Part shown: piece after piece, positions 8,818-18,691 of the stretch
Layout: each line of letters begins with the position of its first letter
Position numbering within the stretch: the first letter of the stretch is position 1
DNA from: Anaeromyxobacter dehalogenans 2CP-C
GTDB lineage: Bacteria; Myxococcota; Myxococcia; Myxococcales; Anaeromyxobacteraceae
Direction of reading: 5' to 3'
Length of the DNA stretch: 64,000 nt
NCBI RefSeq assembly: GCF_000013385.1
Contig: NC_007760.1
Location: 2,791,001 to 2,855,000 of the forward strand
The notes under the pieces: model-generated
The model's database searches: none
The model's input: the letters and a program-made list of their open reading frames with translations, nothing else
What the model was told of the DNA's origin: nothing
Position numbers and translations under genes: made by a program

Positions 8818-10107
8818 ATGCCCAGACTCCCGGACTTCCCCGCCGACTGCACCATCACCTTCGACGGCCGCGCCGTGCCGGCGCGCCGCGGCGAGTCGAT
8901 CGCCTCGGCGCTGCTCGCGGCGGGCCGGCCACTCCTGGCGCGGAGCGCCAAGTACCACCGCCCGCGCGGCCCGTTCTGCCTGGCGGGCTCCTGCGGCAGC
9001 TGCCTGGTGCGGGTGGACGGCCTCCCGGACCAGCGCGCCTGCCGGACCGCCTGCGCGGACGGCCTCTCGGTCGAGACGCAGAACGCGCTGCCCGACGCCG
9101 CGCACGACCTGCTCGGCGTCATCGACCGCGCGTTCCCGCACGGCCTCGACCACCACCACCTCGCCACCTGGAACCCGCTCGCGAACCGCGCCGCGGTGGC
9201 CTTCTCGCGCCAGCTCGCCGGCCTCGGGAAGCTCCCCGGGCCGGAGCGCGCCACGGGTCCGCTGCCGCCCGCGCCGCGCGAGGAGGCGTTCGACGCGCTG
9301 GTGGTGGGGGCCGGGCCGGCCGGGCTCGCCGCGGCCGAGGCGCTGGCCGGCGCCGGGCGGCGCGTGCTCCTCGCCGACGCGGAGCCGGCGCCGGGCGGGC
9401 GGCTGCGCTGCCGGCTCGAGCTCGCCGGCGATCCGCCGCTGGCGTGGGCCGGGGAGGTGGCCGCGCAGGTGGCGGCGTCCGGGGGCGAGGTGGCCTCCGG
9501 GACGACGGTGCTCGGCCTCTGGCGCGACGGCGGCGCCCCGCTGGCCGCGCTCGCCCCGGCGTCGGGCGCGCTGCGCCTGGTGCGGCCGCGGGCGATCCTC
9601 GTCTGCGCGGGCGGCCACCCGCAGCCGCCCGGCCTCGAGGACGACGATCGGCCCGGCGTCCTCGCCGGCCGCGGGGTGGCGCGCGCGCTCGCCGAGCACG
9701 GGGTGGTGCCGGGCCACCGCGCGGTGGTGCTGGGCGCCGGGCGCGAGCCGGAGGCGCTCGCGGCCCGGCTCGCGGCGGCGGGCGTGGAGGTGGAGCGGGT
9801 GGAGGCGGCGGAGGGGCGCGTGCTCGGGCGGGCCCGGGTGCGCGGCCTCGCGCTCGCGGACGGCCGGCGCGTGCGCTGCGACGTGCTCGCGGTGGCGACG
9901 CCGCCGGCGCCGGCGACCGAGCTGGCGCGGTCGCTGGGGGCGCCGGTGGCGCTCGACCCGGCGCTGGGCGCGTTCGCGCTCCAGGTGGACGCGCGGGGTC
10001 GGACCGGGGTGCCGGGGCTCCTCGCCGCGGGCGAGGTGACGGGGGCGATGGACGCGGCGCGCGCGGCCGAGGCCGGGCGGCGCGCGGGGGAGGCGGCCCG
10101 TGGGTAA
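8818..10107 (+). CDS. [2Fe-2S]-FAD subunit of a sarcosine-oxidase-alpha-like amino-acid dehydrogenase
   Basis: A 429-residue protein. Residues 1-95 are a plant-type ferredoxin domain with cysteines 54, 59, 62 and 75 (C-x4-C-x2-C-x12-C). An FAD-binding Rossmann motif GAGPAG follows at 164-169, then a pyridine-nucleotide-disulfide-oxidoreductase fold. This is the arrangement of the alpha subunits of dye-linked L-proline dehydrogenase, HcnA/HcnB-type and opine/hydroxyproline oxidases, and the N-terminal third of heterotetrameric sarcosine oxidase alpha. It lacks the large folate-binding aminomethyltransferase domain of true SoxA. The stop overlaps the next gene by eight bases, and proC follows, so an L-proline-type substrate is plausible but unproven. 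Confidence 0.85.
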   Translation: MPRLPDFPADCTITFDGRAVPARRGESIASALLAAGRPLLARSAKYHRPRGPFCLAGSCGSCLVRVDGLPDQRACRTACADGLSVETQNALPDAAHDLLGVIDRAFPHGLDHHHLATWNPLANRAAVAFSRQLAGLGKLPGPERATGPLPPAPREEAFDALVVGAGPAGLAAAEALAGAGRRVLLADAEPAPGGRLRCRLELAGDPPLAWAGEVAAQVAASGGEVASGTTVLGLWRDGGAPLAALAPASGALRLVRPRAILVCAGGHPQPPGLEDDDRPGVLAGRGVARALAEHGVVPGHRAVVLGAGREPEALAARLAAAGVEVERVEAAEGRVLGRARVRGLALADGRRVRCDVLAVATPPAPATELARSLGAPVALDPALGAFALQVDARGRTGVPGLLAAGEVTGAMDAARAAEAGRRAGEAARG

Positions 10108-11590
10108 GCGGCTGGTCTGCGCGTGCGAGGACGTGTCGCTGGACGAGGTGCGCCGCGCGTTCGCGGCGGGCCACCGCGACCTCGAGTCGGTGAAGCGGGT
10201 CACCGGGCTCGGCACCGGCCCGTGCCAGGGCAAGTCGTGCGTGGCGCGGGTCGCCCAGGAGCTGCTCCGGCTCGGCGCCACGCCGGCGGAGATCCAGCCG
10301 TTCACCGCCCGCACCCCGGTCCAGCCGGTGCCGCTCGCGGCGCTGGCCGCGCTCGATCCCGCCGGCCTGCCGCTCGACGACGGCGTGCCCCTCGCGCCGC
10401 CCGGCGCCGAGCCGCCCGGGCCGGCCGCGCACCCGCAGGCGGATCCGCTCCCGCCGCGCGCCGACGTGGTGATCGTGGGCGGCGGCATCCAGGGGCTGTC
10501 GATCGCGTACGAGCTGGCGCGGCGCGGCGTGCGCGACGTGCTGGTGCTGGAGCAGGGCTACCTGAACGCGGGCGCCTCCGGGCGCAACGGCGGCGGCGTC
10601 CGCGCCCAGTGGACCACCCCCACCATGATCCGCCTCGCTAGCCGCTCGCTCGAGCTGTGCGACCGGTTCGCGGTGGAGATGGGCATCAACGTCTGGTTCC
10701 GCCGCAGCGGCTACCTGTTCCTCGCGCCCACCGCCGAGCAGGTCTCGCGCATCGAGCGGAACGCCGAGCTGCACCGGCGCGAGGGGCTGCGCACCCGGGT
10801 CGTCGGGCCGGACGAGGCGCTGCAGGTGGTGCCGGAGCTGGACCCGCGCCGCTTCCGCGCGGCCGCCTGGAACCCGGACGACGGCGTGGTGTTCCCCTGG
10901 CCGTTCCTGTGGGGCTACGCGTCGCGCGCCGAGGCGCTCGGCGCCAAGGTCCGGACGTTCACGCGCGTGACCGGCTTCGACACCGCCGGCCCGCGGGTGA
11001 CCGCGGTGCGCACCGATCGCGGCCGGGTGGCCTGCGAGCTGGTGGTCGTGGCGGCCGGCGCCTGGTCGCGCGACGTGGCGGCGCTCGCCGGGGTCTCGCT
11101 CCCGAACCGCCCCACCCGCCACGAGATCCTGGTGACCGAGCCGCTCAAGCCCTGGCTCGGGCCGCTCGTGTCCGTGCTGGGGAACGGCCTCTACTTCTCG
11201 CAGTCGCAGCGCGGCGAGATCGTGGGCGGCATGGGGGATCCCGACGAGCCGGAGGGCGTGGTGCAGGGCTCGACGCTGCGCTTCCTGGCCCGGTTCGCGC
11301 GCGCGGCGGTGGAGACGGTGCCGCGGCTCGGCGAGGTGAAGGTGATCCGGCAGTGGGCGGGCTGCTACGACGTCACGCCCGACAACAACCCGGTGCTGGG
11401 TCCCGCCGGCTTCGAGAACTTCCACCAGTGCTCCGGCTTCGTCGGGCACGGGTTCATGATGGCGCCCGCGGTGGCCGAGCGGTACGCCGACTGGCTCGCC
11501 GGGCGGGGCAAGGACGAGATCTTCGAGCGCTTCACGCTGGGACGATTCGAGTCCGGCGCCGTCGCCCGGGAGGACTTCATCATCGGGTAG
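10100..11590 (+). CDS. BFD-domain / DAO-family FAD oxidoreductase fusion (catalytic subunit)
   Basis: A 496-residue protein with a GTG start overlapping the preceding stop. Residues 1-60 form a BFD-like [2Fe-2S] domain with C7-x-C9 and C42-x4-C47; a proline-rich linker follows; residues about 120-496 are a DAO-family oxidoreductase with GGGIQG at 127-132, ASGRNGGGVRAQW, and a C-terminal 'YDVTPDNNPVLGP' and GFVGHGFMMAP, as in sarcosine oxidase beta and proline dehydrogenase beta. In many relatives the BFD domain is on a separate small subunit or on the alpha chain; here it is fused to the catalytic chain. Together with the upstream gene it would oxidise an imino or amino acid and pass electrons through two or more Fe-S clusters to a membrane acceptor. 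Confidence 0.87.
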   Translation: MGKRLVCACEDVSLDEVRRAFAAGHRDLESVKRVTGLGTGPCQGKSCVARVAQELLRLGATPAEIQPFTARTPVQPVPLAALAALDPAGLPLDDGVPLAPPGAEPPGPAAHPQADPLPPRADVVIVGGGIQGLSIAYELARRGVRDVLVLEQGYLNAGASGRNGGGVRAQWTTPTMIRLASRSLELCDRFAVEMGINVWFRRSGYLFLAPTAEQVSRIERNAELHRREGLRTRVVGPDEALQVVPELDPRRFRAAAWNPDDGVVFPWPFLWGYASRAEALGAKVRTFTRVTGFDTAGPRVTAVRTDRGRVACELVVVAAGAWSRDVAALAGVSLPNRPTRHEILVTEPLKPWLGPLVSVLGNGLYFSQSQRGEIVGGMGDPDEPEGVVQGSTLRFLARFARAAVETVPRLGEVKVIRQWAGCYDVTPDNNPVLGPAGFENFHQCSGFVGHGFMMAPAVAERYADWLAGRGKDEIFERFTLGRFESGAVAREDFIIG

Positions 11591-11605
11591 CGGTAATCTG
11601 CCCGG

Positions 11606-12430
11606 ATGCCACTCGGGAAGAAGATCGCGTTCCTCGGGACGGGGAACATGGCCGAGGCCCTCGTGAAGGGCCTGCTGCGCGCCGGCACCGCCACCCGCGA
11701 GGAGATCCTCTGCTCGGAGCCGCGGGCCGAGCGCCGGGCGGAGATCCAGGCGCGCTACGGGGTGGAGACCTCCGGCGACAACCGCGCGCTGGCCGAGCGC
11801 GCCGACATCGTGGTCATCTCGGTGAAGCCGCAGACCATCGAGCACCTGCTGGTGGAGATCGCCCCGGCCATCGACCACCGGAAGCTCGTGGTCTCCATCG
11901 CGGCCGGCATCCCCATCCTCGCCATCGCCCGCAAGCTCGGCGCCGGCGTCCGCATCGTCCGCGTGATGCCCAACACGCCGGCGCTGGTGGGCGCGGGCGC
12001 GACCGCGCTCGCCCGCGGCGCCCACGCCACCGACGCCGACCTGGAGCAGGCGCGCGCGCTGTTCCAGTCGGTCGGCACCACCGAGGTGGTGGAGGAGCCG
12101 CTGCTCGACGCGGTGACCGGGCTCTCCGGGTCCGGCCCGGCCTTCGTGTTCCTCGCCATCGAGGCGCTGGCCGACGGCGGCGTGAAGGTCGGCCTGGCGC
12201 GGCCGGTGGCGATGGCGCTCGCGGCGCAGACGGTGCTCGGCTCGGCGAAGCTCGTGCTCGAGACCGGCGAGCACCCCGGGCGGCTCAAGGACCAGGTGAC
12301 CAGCCCGGGCGGCACCGCCATCGCCGGCGTCCACGCGCTGGAGATGGGCGGGCTCCGCGCCGCGCTCATCGCCGCGGTGGAGGCCGCCACCCGCCGCTCG
12401 CGCGAGCTGGGCGAGAAGGCGGCCAAGTGA
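11606..12430 (+). CDS. proC: Pyrroline-5-carboxylate reductase
   Basis: A 274-residue protein, the usual ProC length. It has the N-terminal NAD(P) motif FLGTGNMAEAL (9-19), VISVKPQ, RVMPNTPALVG and the C-terminal signature LLDAVTGLSGSGPAFVF followed by LKDQVTSPGGTAIAGVHALE. It makes L-proline from pyrroline-5-carboxylate. It starts 15 bases after the FAD dehydrogenase catalytic subunit and its stop overlaps the next start (GTGA), so all four genes from 8818 to 12867 look like one transcription unit. Confidence 0.96.
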   Translation: MPLGKKIAFLGTGNMAEALVKGLLRAGTATREEILCSEPRAERRAEIQARYGVETSGDNRALAERADIVVISVKPQTIEHLLVEIAPAIDHRKLVVSIAAGIPILAIARKLGAGVRIVRVMPNTPALVGAGATALARGAHATDADLEQARALFQSVGTTEVVEEPLLDAVTGLSGSGPAFVFLAIEALADGGVKVGLARPVAMALAAQTVLGSAKLVLETGEHPGRLKDQVTSPGGTAIAGVHALEMGGLRAALIAAVEAATRRSRELGEKAAK

Positions 12431-12867
12431 CGCGCGCCCGCCTCGCGGCGATCGCCGCCGCGCTCGCGCTCGCCGGCTGCCGCGCCACCGCGGGCGCGGT
12501 GCTGCGCGTGGATCCCCCGCCGTCCGAGCCGGGCGCGGTCGCCGACGCGCAGCAGTACCGGATCGCGCGCGCCATCCGCGACGTGGTCGCGACCGACCGC
12601 ATGGAGTGCCGCGACGGCTCCGGCCCGGTGCTGCTCTCCTGCTTCCCGGCCGACGTGGGCACGCGCACCGCGCAGGTGACGATCCAGCTCGAGCGCTCCG
12701 GCTCCGGCTACCAGGTGAGCCTGCTGGAGTCGTTCCTGGCGCTGGGCGGGCCGAAGGCGCTCTGCGCCATGCAGGATCGGCTGATCCGCGGCATCGACGC
12801 CGAGCTGGGCGTGCCCAGCGCGCGGCCGGATCCCAGGGGCCGCTGCGCCGGGCAAGCACCGCGGTAG
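12427..12867 (+). CDS. Small lipoprotein, function unknown
   Basis: A 146-residue protein with a GTG start within the proC stop (GTGA). Residues 1-18 form a lipoprotein signal ending in the lipobox LAGC. The mature part contains three further cysteines (MECRD, LSCFP, ALCAM, plus a late RCAG), perhaps disulfide-forming in the periplasm. I do not recognise a domain. Coupling to proC may be only economy of space. Confidence 0.75.
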   Translation: MTRARLAAIAAALALAGCRATAGAVLRVDPPPSEPGAVADAQQYRIARAIRDVVATDRMECRDGSGPVLLSCFPADVGTRTAQVTIQLERSGSGYQVSLLESFLALGGPKALCAMQDRLIRGIDAELGVPSARPDPRGRCAGQAPR

Positions 12868-12871
12868 CGCG

Positions 12872-13318
12872 TCAGCGCGCGCCGCCGAGCATCGCGTCCC
12901 AGCGCCGCTGCATCTCCTCGGGCGACACCTCCTCGATGGAGTGGCCGAGCAGCCACTCGTGGCCGAACGGATCGCGCACCGTGCCGCTCCGCTCGCCGTA
13001 GAACGCGTCGGCGGCGGGCCGCACCAGCGTCGCGCCGGCGGCCACCGCGCGGGCGATGGCGCGGTCGGCGTCGTCCACGTGCAGGTGGATGCAGAACGTG
13101 GTGCCGCCCACGCTCTCCGGCCCGCGCAGCCCGTGCTCCGGGTACTCGTCGGAGAGCATCACCGTGGCGGCGCCGAAGTCGAGCTCGACGTGCCCGACGC
13201 GCCCGCCGGGCTCGACGAGCCGGAACTTCTCCTTCGCGCCGAACGCCTCGGCGTAGAACGCGACCGCTCGCGCGGCCCCCCGCACGCGCAGGTACGGGAA
13301 CAGCTCCTTGATGTGCAT
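12872..13318 (-). CDS. VOC-superfamily (glyoxalase / PhnB-like) protein
   Basis: A 148-residue single-chain VOC protein with the opening PYLRVRGAARAVAFYAEAFGAKE, an 'IHLHVDDADRAIARAVAAGATL' second half and the closing DPFGHEWLLGHS. The metal ligands usual in the fold are partly recognisable (H in GHVEL, E near the end of the second half). It could be a bleomycin-resistance-like or methyltransferase-linked PhnB protein; the substrate is unknown. GGAGGA lies just upstream of the ATG. The stop abuts the stop of the converging lipoprotein gene (4 bases between). Confidence 0.85.
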   Translation of the reverse strand: MHIKELFPYLRVRGAARAVAFYAEAFGAKEKFRLVEPGGRVGHVELDFGAATVMLSDEYPEHGLRGPESVGGTTFCIHLHVDDADRAIARAVAAGATLVRPAADAFYGERSGTVRDPFGHEWLLGHSIEEVSPEEMQRRWDAMLGGAR

Positions 13319-13383
13319 GGTCGTCCTCCTCGCCCGGTGAACCTACGGGCGCGCGGGCAGACCGTCTTGAAGGAATCTGACCT

Positions 13384-14205
13384 TCAGCGCGGCCCTGAAG
13401 GGCCGAGCGGCAGGTGGTTCGGGAACGGCGTCGCGAGCCGGCGGAACCGGGCCGGGGGGACGCCGGCGAGCGCGAGGAACTCGCGCCCGAGGTGGGCCTG
13501 GTCGGCGTAGCCGCAGGCGAGCGCGATCTCGGCCACCGGCGCCGGCGAGCCGCGCAGGGCCGCCGCGGCCCGCTGGAACCGGAGCACCCGCGCGTACGCC
13601 TTCGGCGCGAGGCCGACCGCGTCGCGGAACAGCGCCACGAGGTGCCGGTGGCTGTGGCCGGTCCGGGCGACCACCGCCGCGACCTCCTCGGACGGCAGGC
13701 GCGCGAGCGCCTCCGCCACCGCCGGGTGGAGCGCCGTGACCCGCGGCAGCCGGGCGGCGAGCAGGACCTCGAGCAGGTCCAGCCGGCGCGCCGGATCGCG
13801 CGCGAGCGCGAGCCGCTCGGACAGCTCCGCGGCCGGGGCGTCGCCCCAAAGTACGGCGAGCGCGGTGTGGCGGCCGGCCAGCTCGCCCGCGCCGGCGCCG
13901 AAGAGCAGCCGGGCCGCGCCGGGGCGGAGCATCGCGCCCACCGAGCGCGCGCCCGGCGAGCGGTCGCGCAGGTAGGGCGCGGCCCGGGCGCCGCCCACCA
14001 CGGCGAGGCCGACCGCCTTGCCTGCCGCGTCGTCGGGGCCGTCGTAGACGCGCACCGGGGCGCCCGCGGCGCGGACGGCGAGGTGCATCGCGCCGGTGGG
14101 CAGCAGCCGCTCGCGGCCGGCGTCACCCGCCGCGTCGGCGTCCTCGGACGCCCAGAGCCGCGCCACGAACGGCCGCAGCGCGGGGATGGGGAGGCGCTGG
14201 ATCAT
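13384..14205 (-). CDS. AraC-family transcriptional regulator
   Basis: A 273-residue protein. Residues about 5-130 resemble the uncharacterised N-terminal sensor domain seen in one AraC subgroup (ERLLPTGAMHLAVR, then 'GAMLRPGAARLLFG'). The C-terminal 100 residues carry the HTH_18 pair with GHSHRHLVALFRDAVGLAPK and ALACGYADQAHLGREF. It starts only three bases after the nrdJ stop, so it is co-transcribed with the ribonucleotide reductase. It may control the VOC gene 65 bases downstream or its own operon; no direct evidence. Confidence 0.88.
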   Translation of the reverse strand: MIQRLPIPALRPFVARLWASEDADAAGDAGRERLLPTGAMHLAVRAAGAPVRVYDGPDDAAGKAVGLAVVGGARAAPYLRDRSPGARSVGAMLRPGAARLLFGAGAGELAGRHTALAVLWGDAPAAELSERLALARDPARRLDLLEVLLAARLPRVTALHPAVAEALARLPSEEVAAVVARTGHSHRHLVALFRDAVGLAPKAYARVLRFQRAAAALRGSPAPVAEIALACGYADQAHLGREFLALAGVPPARFRRLATPFPNHLPLGPSGPR

Positions 14206-14208
14206 CGG

Positions 14209-15996
<1,788 letters not shown>

Positions 15997-16157
15997 GAGG
16001 GGGAATGTAGCCGGGTGGCGGGCCCGCCGCCGGGGGCAGGCGCGCCGGGGGCCCGGCCGGTCCCGCGCCGGAAGGAGGCGCGCGCCCTTGCCGCACCTGC
16101 GGGGGGCTCCCAGATTCGCTCCGCGGCGAGGCCGCTTCACGCGTGCAGGAGGCACGG

Positions 16158-16343
16158 ATGGACGACAAGGACAGGGACCGGCGCCGGAACGGCGGGGGCA
16201 TGACGGTGCGCGAGGCGGGCCGCCTCGGCGGCGAGGCGCGCAAGGAGCAGCTGGGGTCGAAGGGCTACGCGGAGCTGGGCCACAAGGGCGGGCAGCGCGT
16301 GCGCGAGCTCATCGAGGAAGGCAAGCAGGCCGAGCGGAAGTGA
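16158..16343 (+). CDS. KGG-repeat / Em-like (LEA group 1) stress protein
   Basis: A 61-residue, highly hydrophilic protein. After a charged start ([13 protein letters not shown]) it has two glycine-containing repeats, [20 protein letters not shown] and [20 protein letters not shown]. This is the KGG motif of general stress proteins such as GsiB and of plant Em/LEA1 hydrophilins, which protect against desiccation. A near-perfect AGGAGG sits six bases before the ATG, suggesting strong translation. A long hairpin follows, so it is probably monocistronic. Confidence 0.85.
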   Translation: MDDKDRDRRRNGGGMTVREAGRLGGEARKEQLGSKGYAELGHKGGQRVRELIEEGKQAERK

Positions 16344-16348
16344 CGGAG

Positions 16349-16375
16349 GGCCCGCGGAGCGCACGCTTGCGGGCC
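16349..16375 (+). terminator. Hairpin after the KGG-repeat gene
   Basis: Outer arms GGCCCGC (16349-16355) and GCGGGCC (16369-16375) enclose an inner AGCG/CGCT pair, giving an extended stem starting six bases after the stop. No T-run. Confidence 0.5.
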
Positions 16376-16401
16376 ATGCCGACCGGTGCGAGAAAGGGCG
16401 C

Positions 16402-17100
16402 ATGCGACGCGCCCTCTCCCTCGCCCTTGCCCTGCTCGCCCTCGCGGCGTGCGCCCCCCGAGCCACCATCCCCGACGCCGAGCGCGAGCGCATCTCGCGC
16501 GCGCTCGACGGCGCCCAGCGCTACCTGCGCGTGGCCGCCTACGCGGGGCCGCTCTGGGGCGACACCGGCAAGGTGTTCCTCTCCGACGCGCCGCCCGCCG
16601 AGGTGGACCTGGTGGAGACCCCCGGCGGCGAGCCCATCGCCCCGCCGGCCGCGGAGCGCGTGCTGCCGCCCGGCACGCCGGTGCGGGTGGACGAGATCGA
16701 GGTGCCGACCGGCTGGCTGATCTCCCAGCGCGTCGTCACCACGCCCCGGTATCACCCGTGGGCCTACGTGAAGGTCGCCGGCGATTCGCGCCCGCACGTC
16801 ATCGTGCTCTCGCAGACCGCCGCCAGCCTGGAGGACGTCCGCGGCGAGCTGGAGCGGCTGCTGACCGCCGACGACCCGAGCGCCGCGTTCGCGGCGCTGC
16901 CGCCCGAGCACCGGCAGGCGGTCATGCGCAAGGAGGCGCTCGAGGGCATGAGCGCGCGGGCGCTGGAGATGGCGTGGGGCGTGCCCGAGCGGAAGCGCAT
17001 CGACCGGCCCGCCGGCACCGAGGAGTGGTCCTGGGCCGAGGGCAAGCGCCGCGCGTTCCTGCGCGACGACCGGGTCGAGCGGCTGGTGAGGCAGCGGTAG
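16402..17100 (+). CDS. Lipoprotein of unknown function
   Basis: A 232-residue protein with a lipoprotein signal (MRRALSLALALLALAAC, lipobox LAAC at 14-17). The mature protein has PAGWLISQR-like and VLPPGTPVRVDEIEVPTGW segments suggestive of a small beta-rich (SH3-like) domain, and a C-terminal section with WGVPERKRIDRPAGTEEWSW resembling the SmpA/OmlA (BamE-like) motif. A BamE-like outer-membrane lipoprotein role is a tentative inference. No operon partner. Confidence 0.7.
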   Translation: MRRALSLALALLALAACAPRATIPDAERERISRALDGAQRYLRVAAYAGPLWGDTGKVFLSDAPPAEVDLVETPGGEPIAPPAAERVLPPGTPVRVDEIEVPTGWLISQRVVTTPRYHPWAYVKVAGDSRPHVIVLSQTAASLEDVRGELERLLTADDPSAAFAALPPEHRQAVMRKEALEGMSARALEMAWGVPERKRIDRPAGTEEWSWAEGKRRAFLRDDRVERLVRQR

Positions 17101-17136
17101 GGGGCGCGGCGTCGCCGCCTGCGGCCAGCGCCGGTC

Positions 17137-17904
17137 CTAGCGCCGGCGGCGCTCTCCGCCGTGGCCGCCGCCTTGCCCGCGGCCGCGCCCGTGCCCGCCG
17201 CGGTGGGCGCCCCGGTCTCCGCGGTCGCCCCGCTCGCCGCCTCGATCGCGCGGTGCGCGATCGGGCTCGGAGGGGGTCACGCCCACGGCGACGCAGTAGA
17301 CGGTCCCGGCGCGGAGCTGCCGGACCACGTCCGCCTCGCTCGCCACCGGGTCGCGGAACAGGGTCGCGGCCTTGCCGATCTCGGCGAGCTCGTGCGCGCC
17401 GGAGCCGCCGGTGCACGGCAGGCTCATGTGATCCGCGGCCTCGATGGCGAGGTCGTTGGCGGGGCCCTTGCGGCGCACGTTCAGCCCCTCGATGGCGGAC
17501 AGGCCGTCGAGCGTGAACACCACGTCGCCGCAGGGGCGCTCCACGGTCTTGTCGTAGGGATGGGCGGCCACGACGGCGCCGCCCAGCTGCCGCACGCGCG
17601 CGAGCACCTCGCGCACGGGCCAGGGCCGCGCCGCGCCGAACAGCTGGACGGGCGCGGGCACCGCGGCGGGATCGGGGAAGAAGCAGAGGAAGTGGCCGCG
17701 GTCGGTGGTCACCTCCACGCCGCACAGCGCGAGCAGCCCCTCCTCGCGCGCCGCTGCCCGGATCTCCTCCAGGCCCTCCAGCGTGTCGTGATCGGTGAAG
17801 GCCACGCCGTCCAGGCCGGCCTCGCGGGCCCGCCGCACCACCTCCCGGGGCGCGAGCGCGCAGCCGCGGGTGTGGTGGCTGTGGACGTGCAGATCGATGA
17901 GCAT
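17137..17904 (-). CDS. PHP-domain metal-dependent phosphoesterase with Arg/Gly-rich tail
   Basis: A 255-residue protein. Residues 1-205 form a PHP hydrolase: metal-binding DLHVHSHHT at 4-12, TDHDTLEGL near 36, GVEVTT, and VVAAHPYDK near 110. Such enzymes (YciV/RnaseAM-like) hydrolyse phosphoesters of nucleic acids or nucleotides. The last 40 residues are a run of Arg-Gly-Gly/Arg-Gly-Asp/His-Gly repeats, unlike the usual PHP C-terminus, and resemble an RGG-type RNA-binding tail. ATG start at 17904. Confidence 0.85.
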   Translation of the reverse strand: MLIDLHVHSHHTRGCALAPREVVRRAREAGLDGVAFTDHDTLEGLEEIRAAAREEGLLALCGVEVTTDRGHFLCFFPDPAAVPAPVQLFGAARPWPVREVLARVRQLGGAVVAAHPYDKTVERPCGDVVFTLDGLSAIEGLNVRRKGPANDLAIEAADHMSLPCTGGSGAHELAEIGKAATLFRDPVASEADVVRQLRAGTVYCVAVGVTPSEPDRAPRDRGGERGDRGDRGAHRGGHGRGRGQGGGHGGERRRR

Positions 17905-17992
17905 GCGGTCGCCCCGGGTGCGGATCGGTCCCGGTGCCTTAGCACGCGCGGCGCGGCTTTTGAAGGACGCGGCGCCCCGCGCCCACGCCCGT

Positions 17993-18253
17993 TCAGGCGA
18001 GCGCGGCCTCGCGTGGCGCGGGCGCGCGCCGCTCCTCGGCCGCGCGGATCAGGTATCCCATCAGCATCAGGCTCGAGGTGTTCTCGATGGCGCGCTCGGG
18101 GTCCCGCGAGATGAGGCTCGCGCTGTACGTGAGGAAGAACTGCGCCAGCTCCTCGCCCGCCTCGCGCACGATGAGCGCGTTGAGGTCCGCGGACTCCATC
18201 GTCCGGATCCGGTTGATGAAGTCCACCGCGTGGCCCTTCTTCACGCTCGCCAT
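17993..18253 (-). CDS. Small alpha-helical protein of unknown function
   Basis: An 86-residue protein that starts MASVKKGHAVDFINRIRTM. It is mostly amphipathic helix with a moderately hydrophobic middle (FFLTYSASLI) and ENTSSLMLMGYLIRAAEE. No signal, no cysteine, no known domain. It stands alone, 88 bases beyond the PHP gene start on the same strand. I believe it is real because composition and codon periodicity match neighbours. Confidence 0.6.
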   Translation of the reverse strand: MASVKKGHAVDFINRIRTMESADLNALIVREAGEELAQFFLTYSASLISRDPERAIENTSSLMLMGYLIRAAEERRAPAPREAALA

Positions 18254-18469
18254 GTCCGCCTCCGTCCCCGCGCCGCCGCGCGACGAAATCTAGGGACCCG
18301 CTGCGCGGGGGGAACCGCCCGCGCGCGGGCGGTCGAAAAAGCGCGAGGAACGCTCGCAGCTTGGAGCGGTCGCAGGTTTGACACCGGCATGGGCGTCTGG
18401 CACAACCTGACGGGGGATTACGCGCCGGCGGGGGCGAGGGTGTTGCGTGCCGGGGAACGGGAGAGCGCG

Positions 18470-18670
18470 ATGCACTTCACGGGCGTGAAGGTCTTCTCCG
18501 CCACCAAGGCCAAGGAGCGCGAGGAGCTCGGCGAGACCGTCACGCGCTGGCTGCGGTCCAACGACGTCGAGGTGGTGGACCGCGTGGTCAGCCAGTCGAG
18601 CGACGACGAGTTCCACTGCCTGAGCATCGTGATCTTCTACCGCCCGCGCGAGGCGCAGGCGCCGGCCTAG
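18470..18670 (+). CDS. Small conserved-looking protein of unknown function
   Basis: A 66-residue protein, MHFTGVKVFSATKAKEREEL at the start and DEFHCLSIVIFYRPRE near the end; it predicts as beta-alpha-beta. The ATG at 18470 is preceded by GGGAGA with seven bases between. Longer upstream frames look non-coding. The form (strand, long helix with 'VTRWLRSNDVEVVDRVVSQS', strand) suggests a small ligand-binding or adaptor fold. No function assigned. It converges on tatA, 21 bases between stops. Confidence 0.65.
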   Translation: MHFTGVKVFSATKAKEREELGETVTRWLRSNDVEVVDRVVSQSSDDEFHCLSIVIFYRPREAQAPA

Positions 18671-18691
18671 CGCGCCGCGGCGTCGCGGGGG

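Noticed and set aside
15997-16157. Cobalamin riboswitch upstream of nrdJ
   Set aside because: A B12-dependent enzyme made it worth checking, but the leader has no GCCACTG B12 box and no matching helices; only G+C-rich runs.
18378-18406. Promoter for the 18470 gene: TTGACA at 18378, and a TGGCAC at 18398 that could start a sigma-54 element
   Set aside because: The TTGACA is good but no acceptable -10 lies 16-18 bases away (CACAAC only), and TGGCAC is not followed by a TTGC five bases later.
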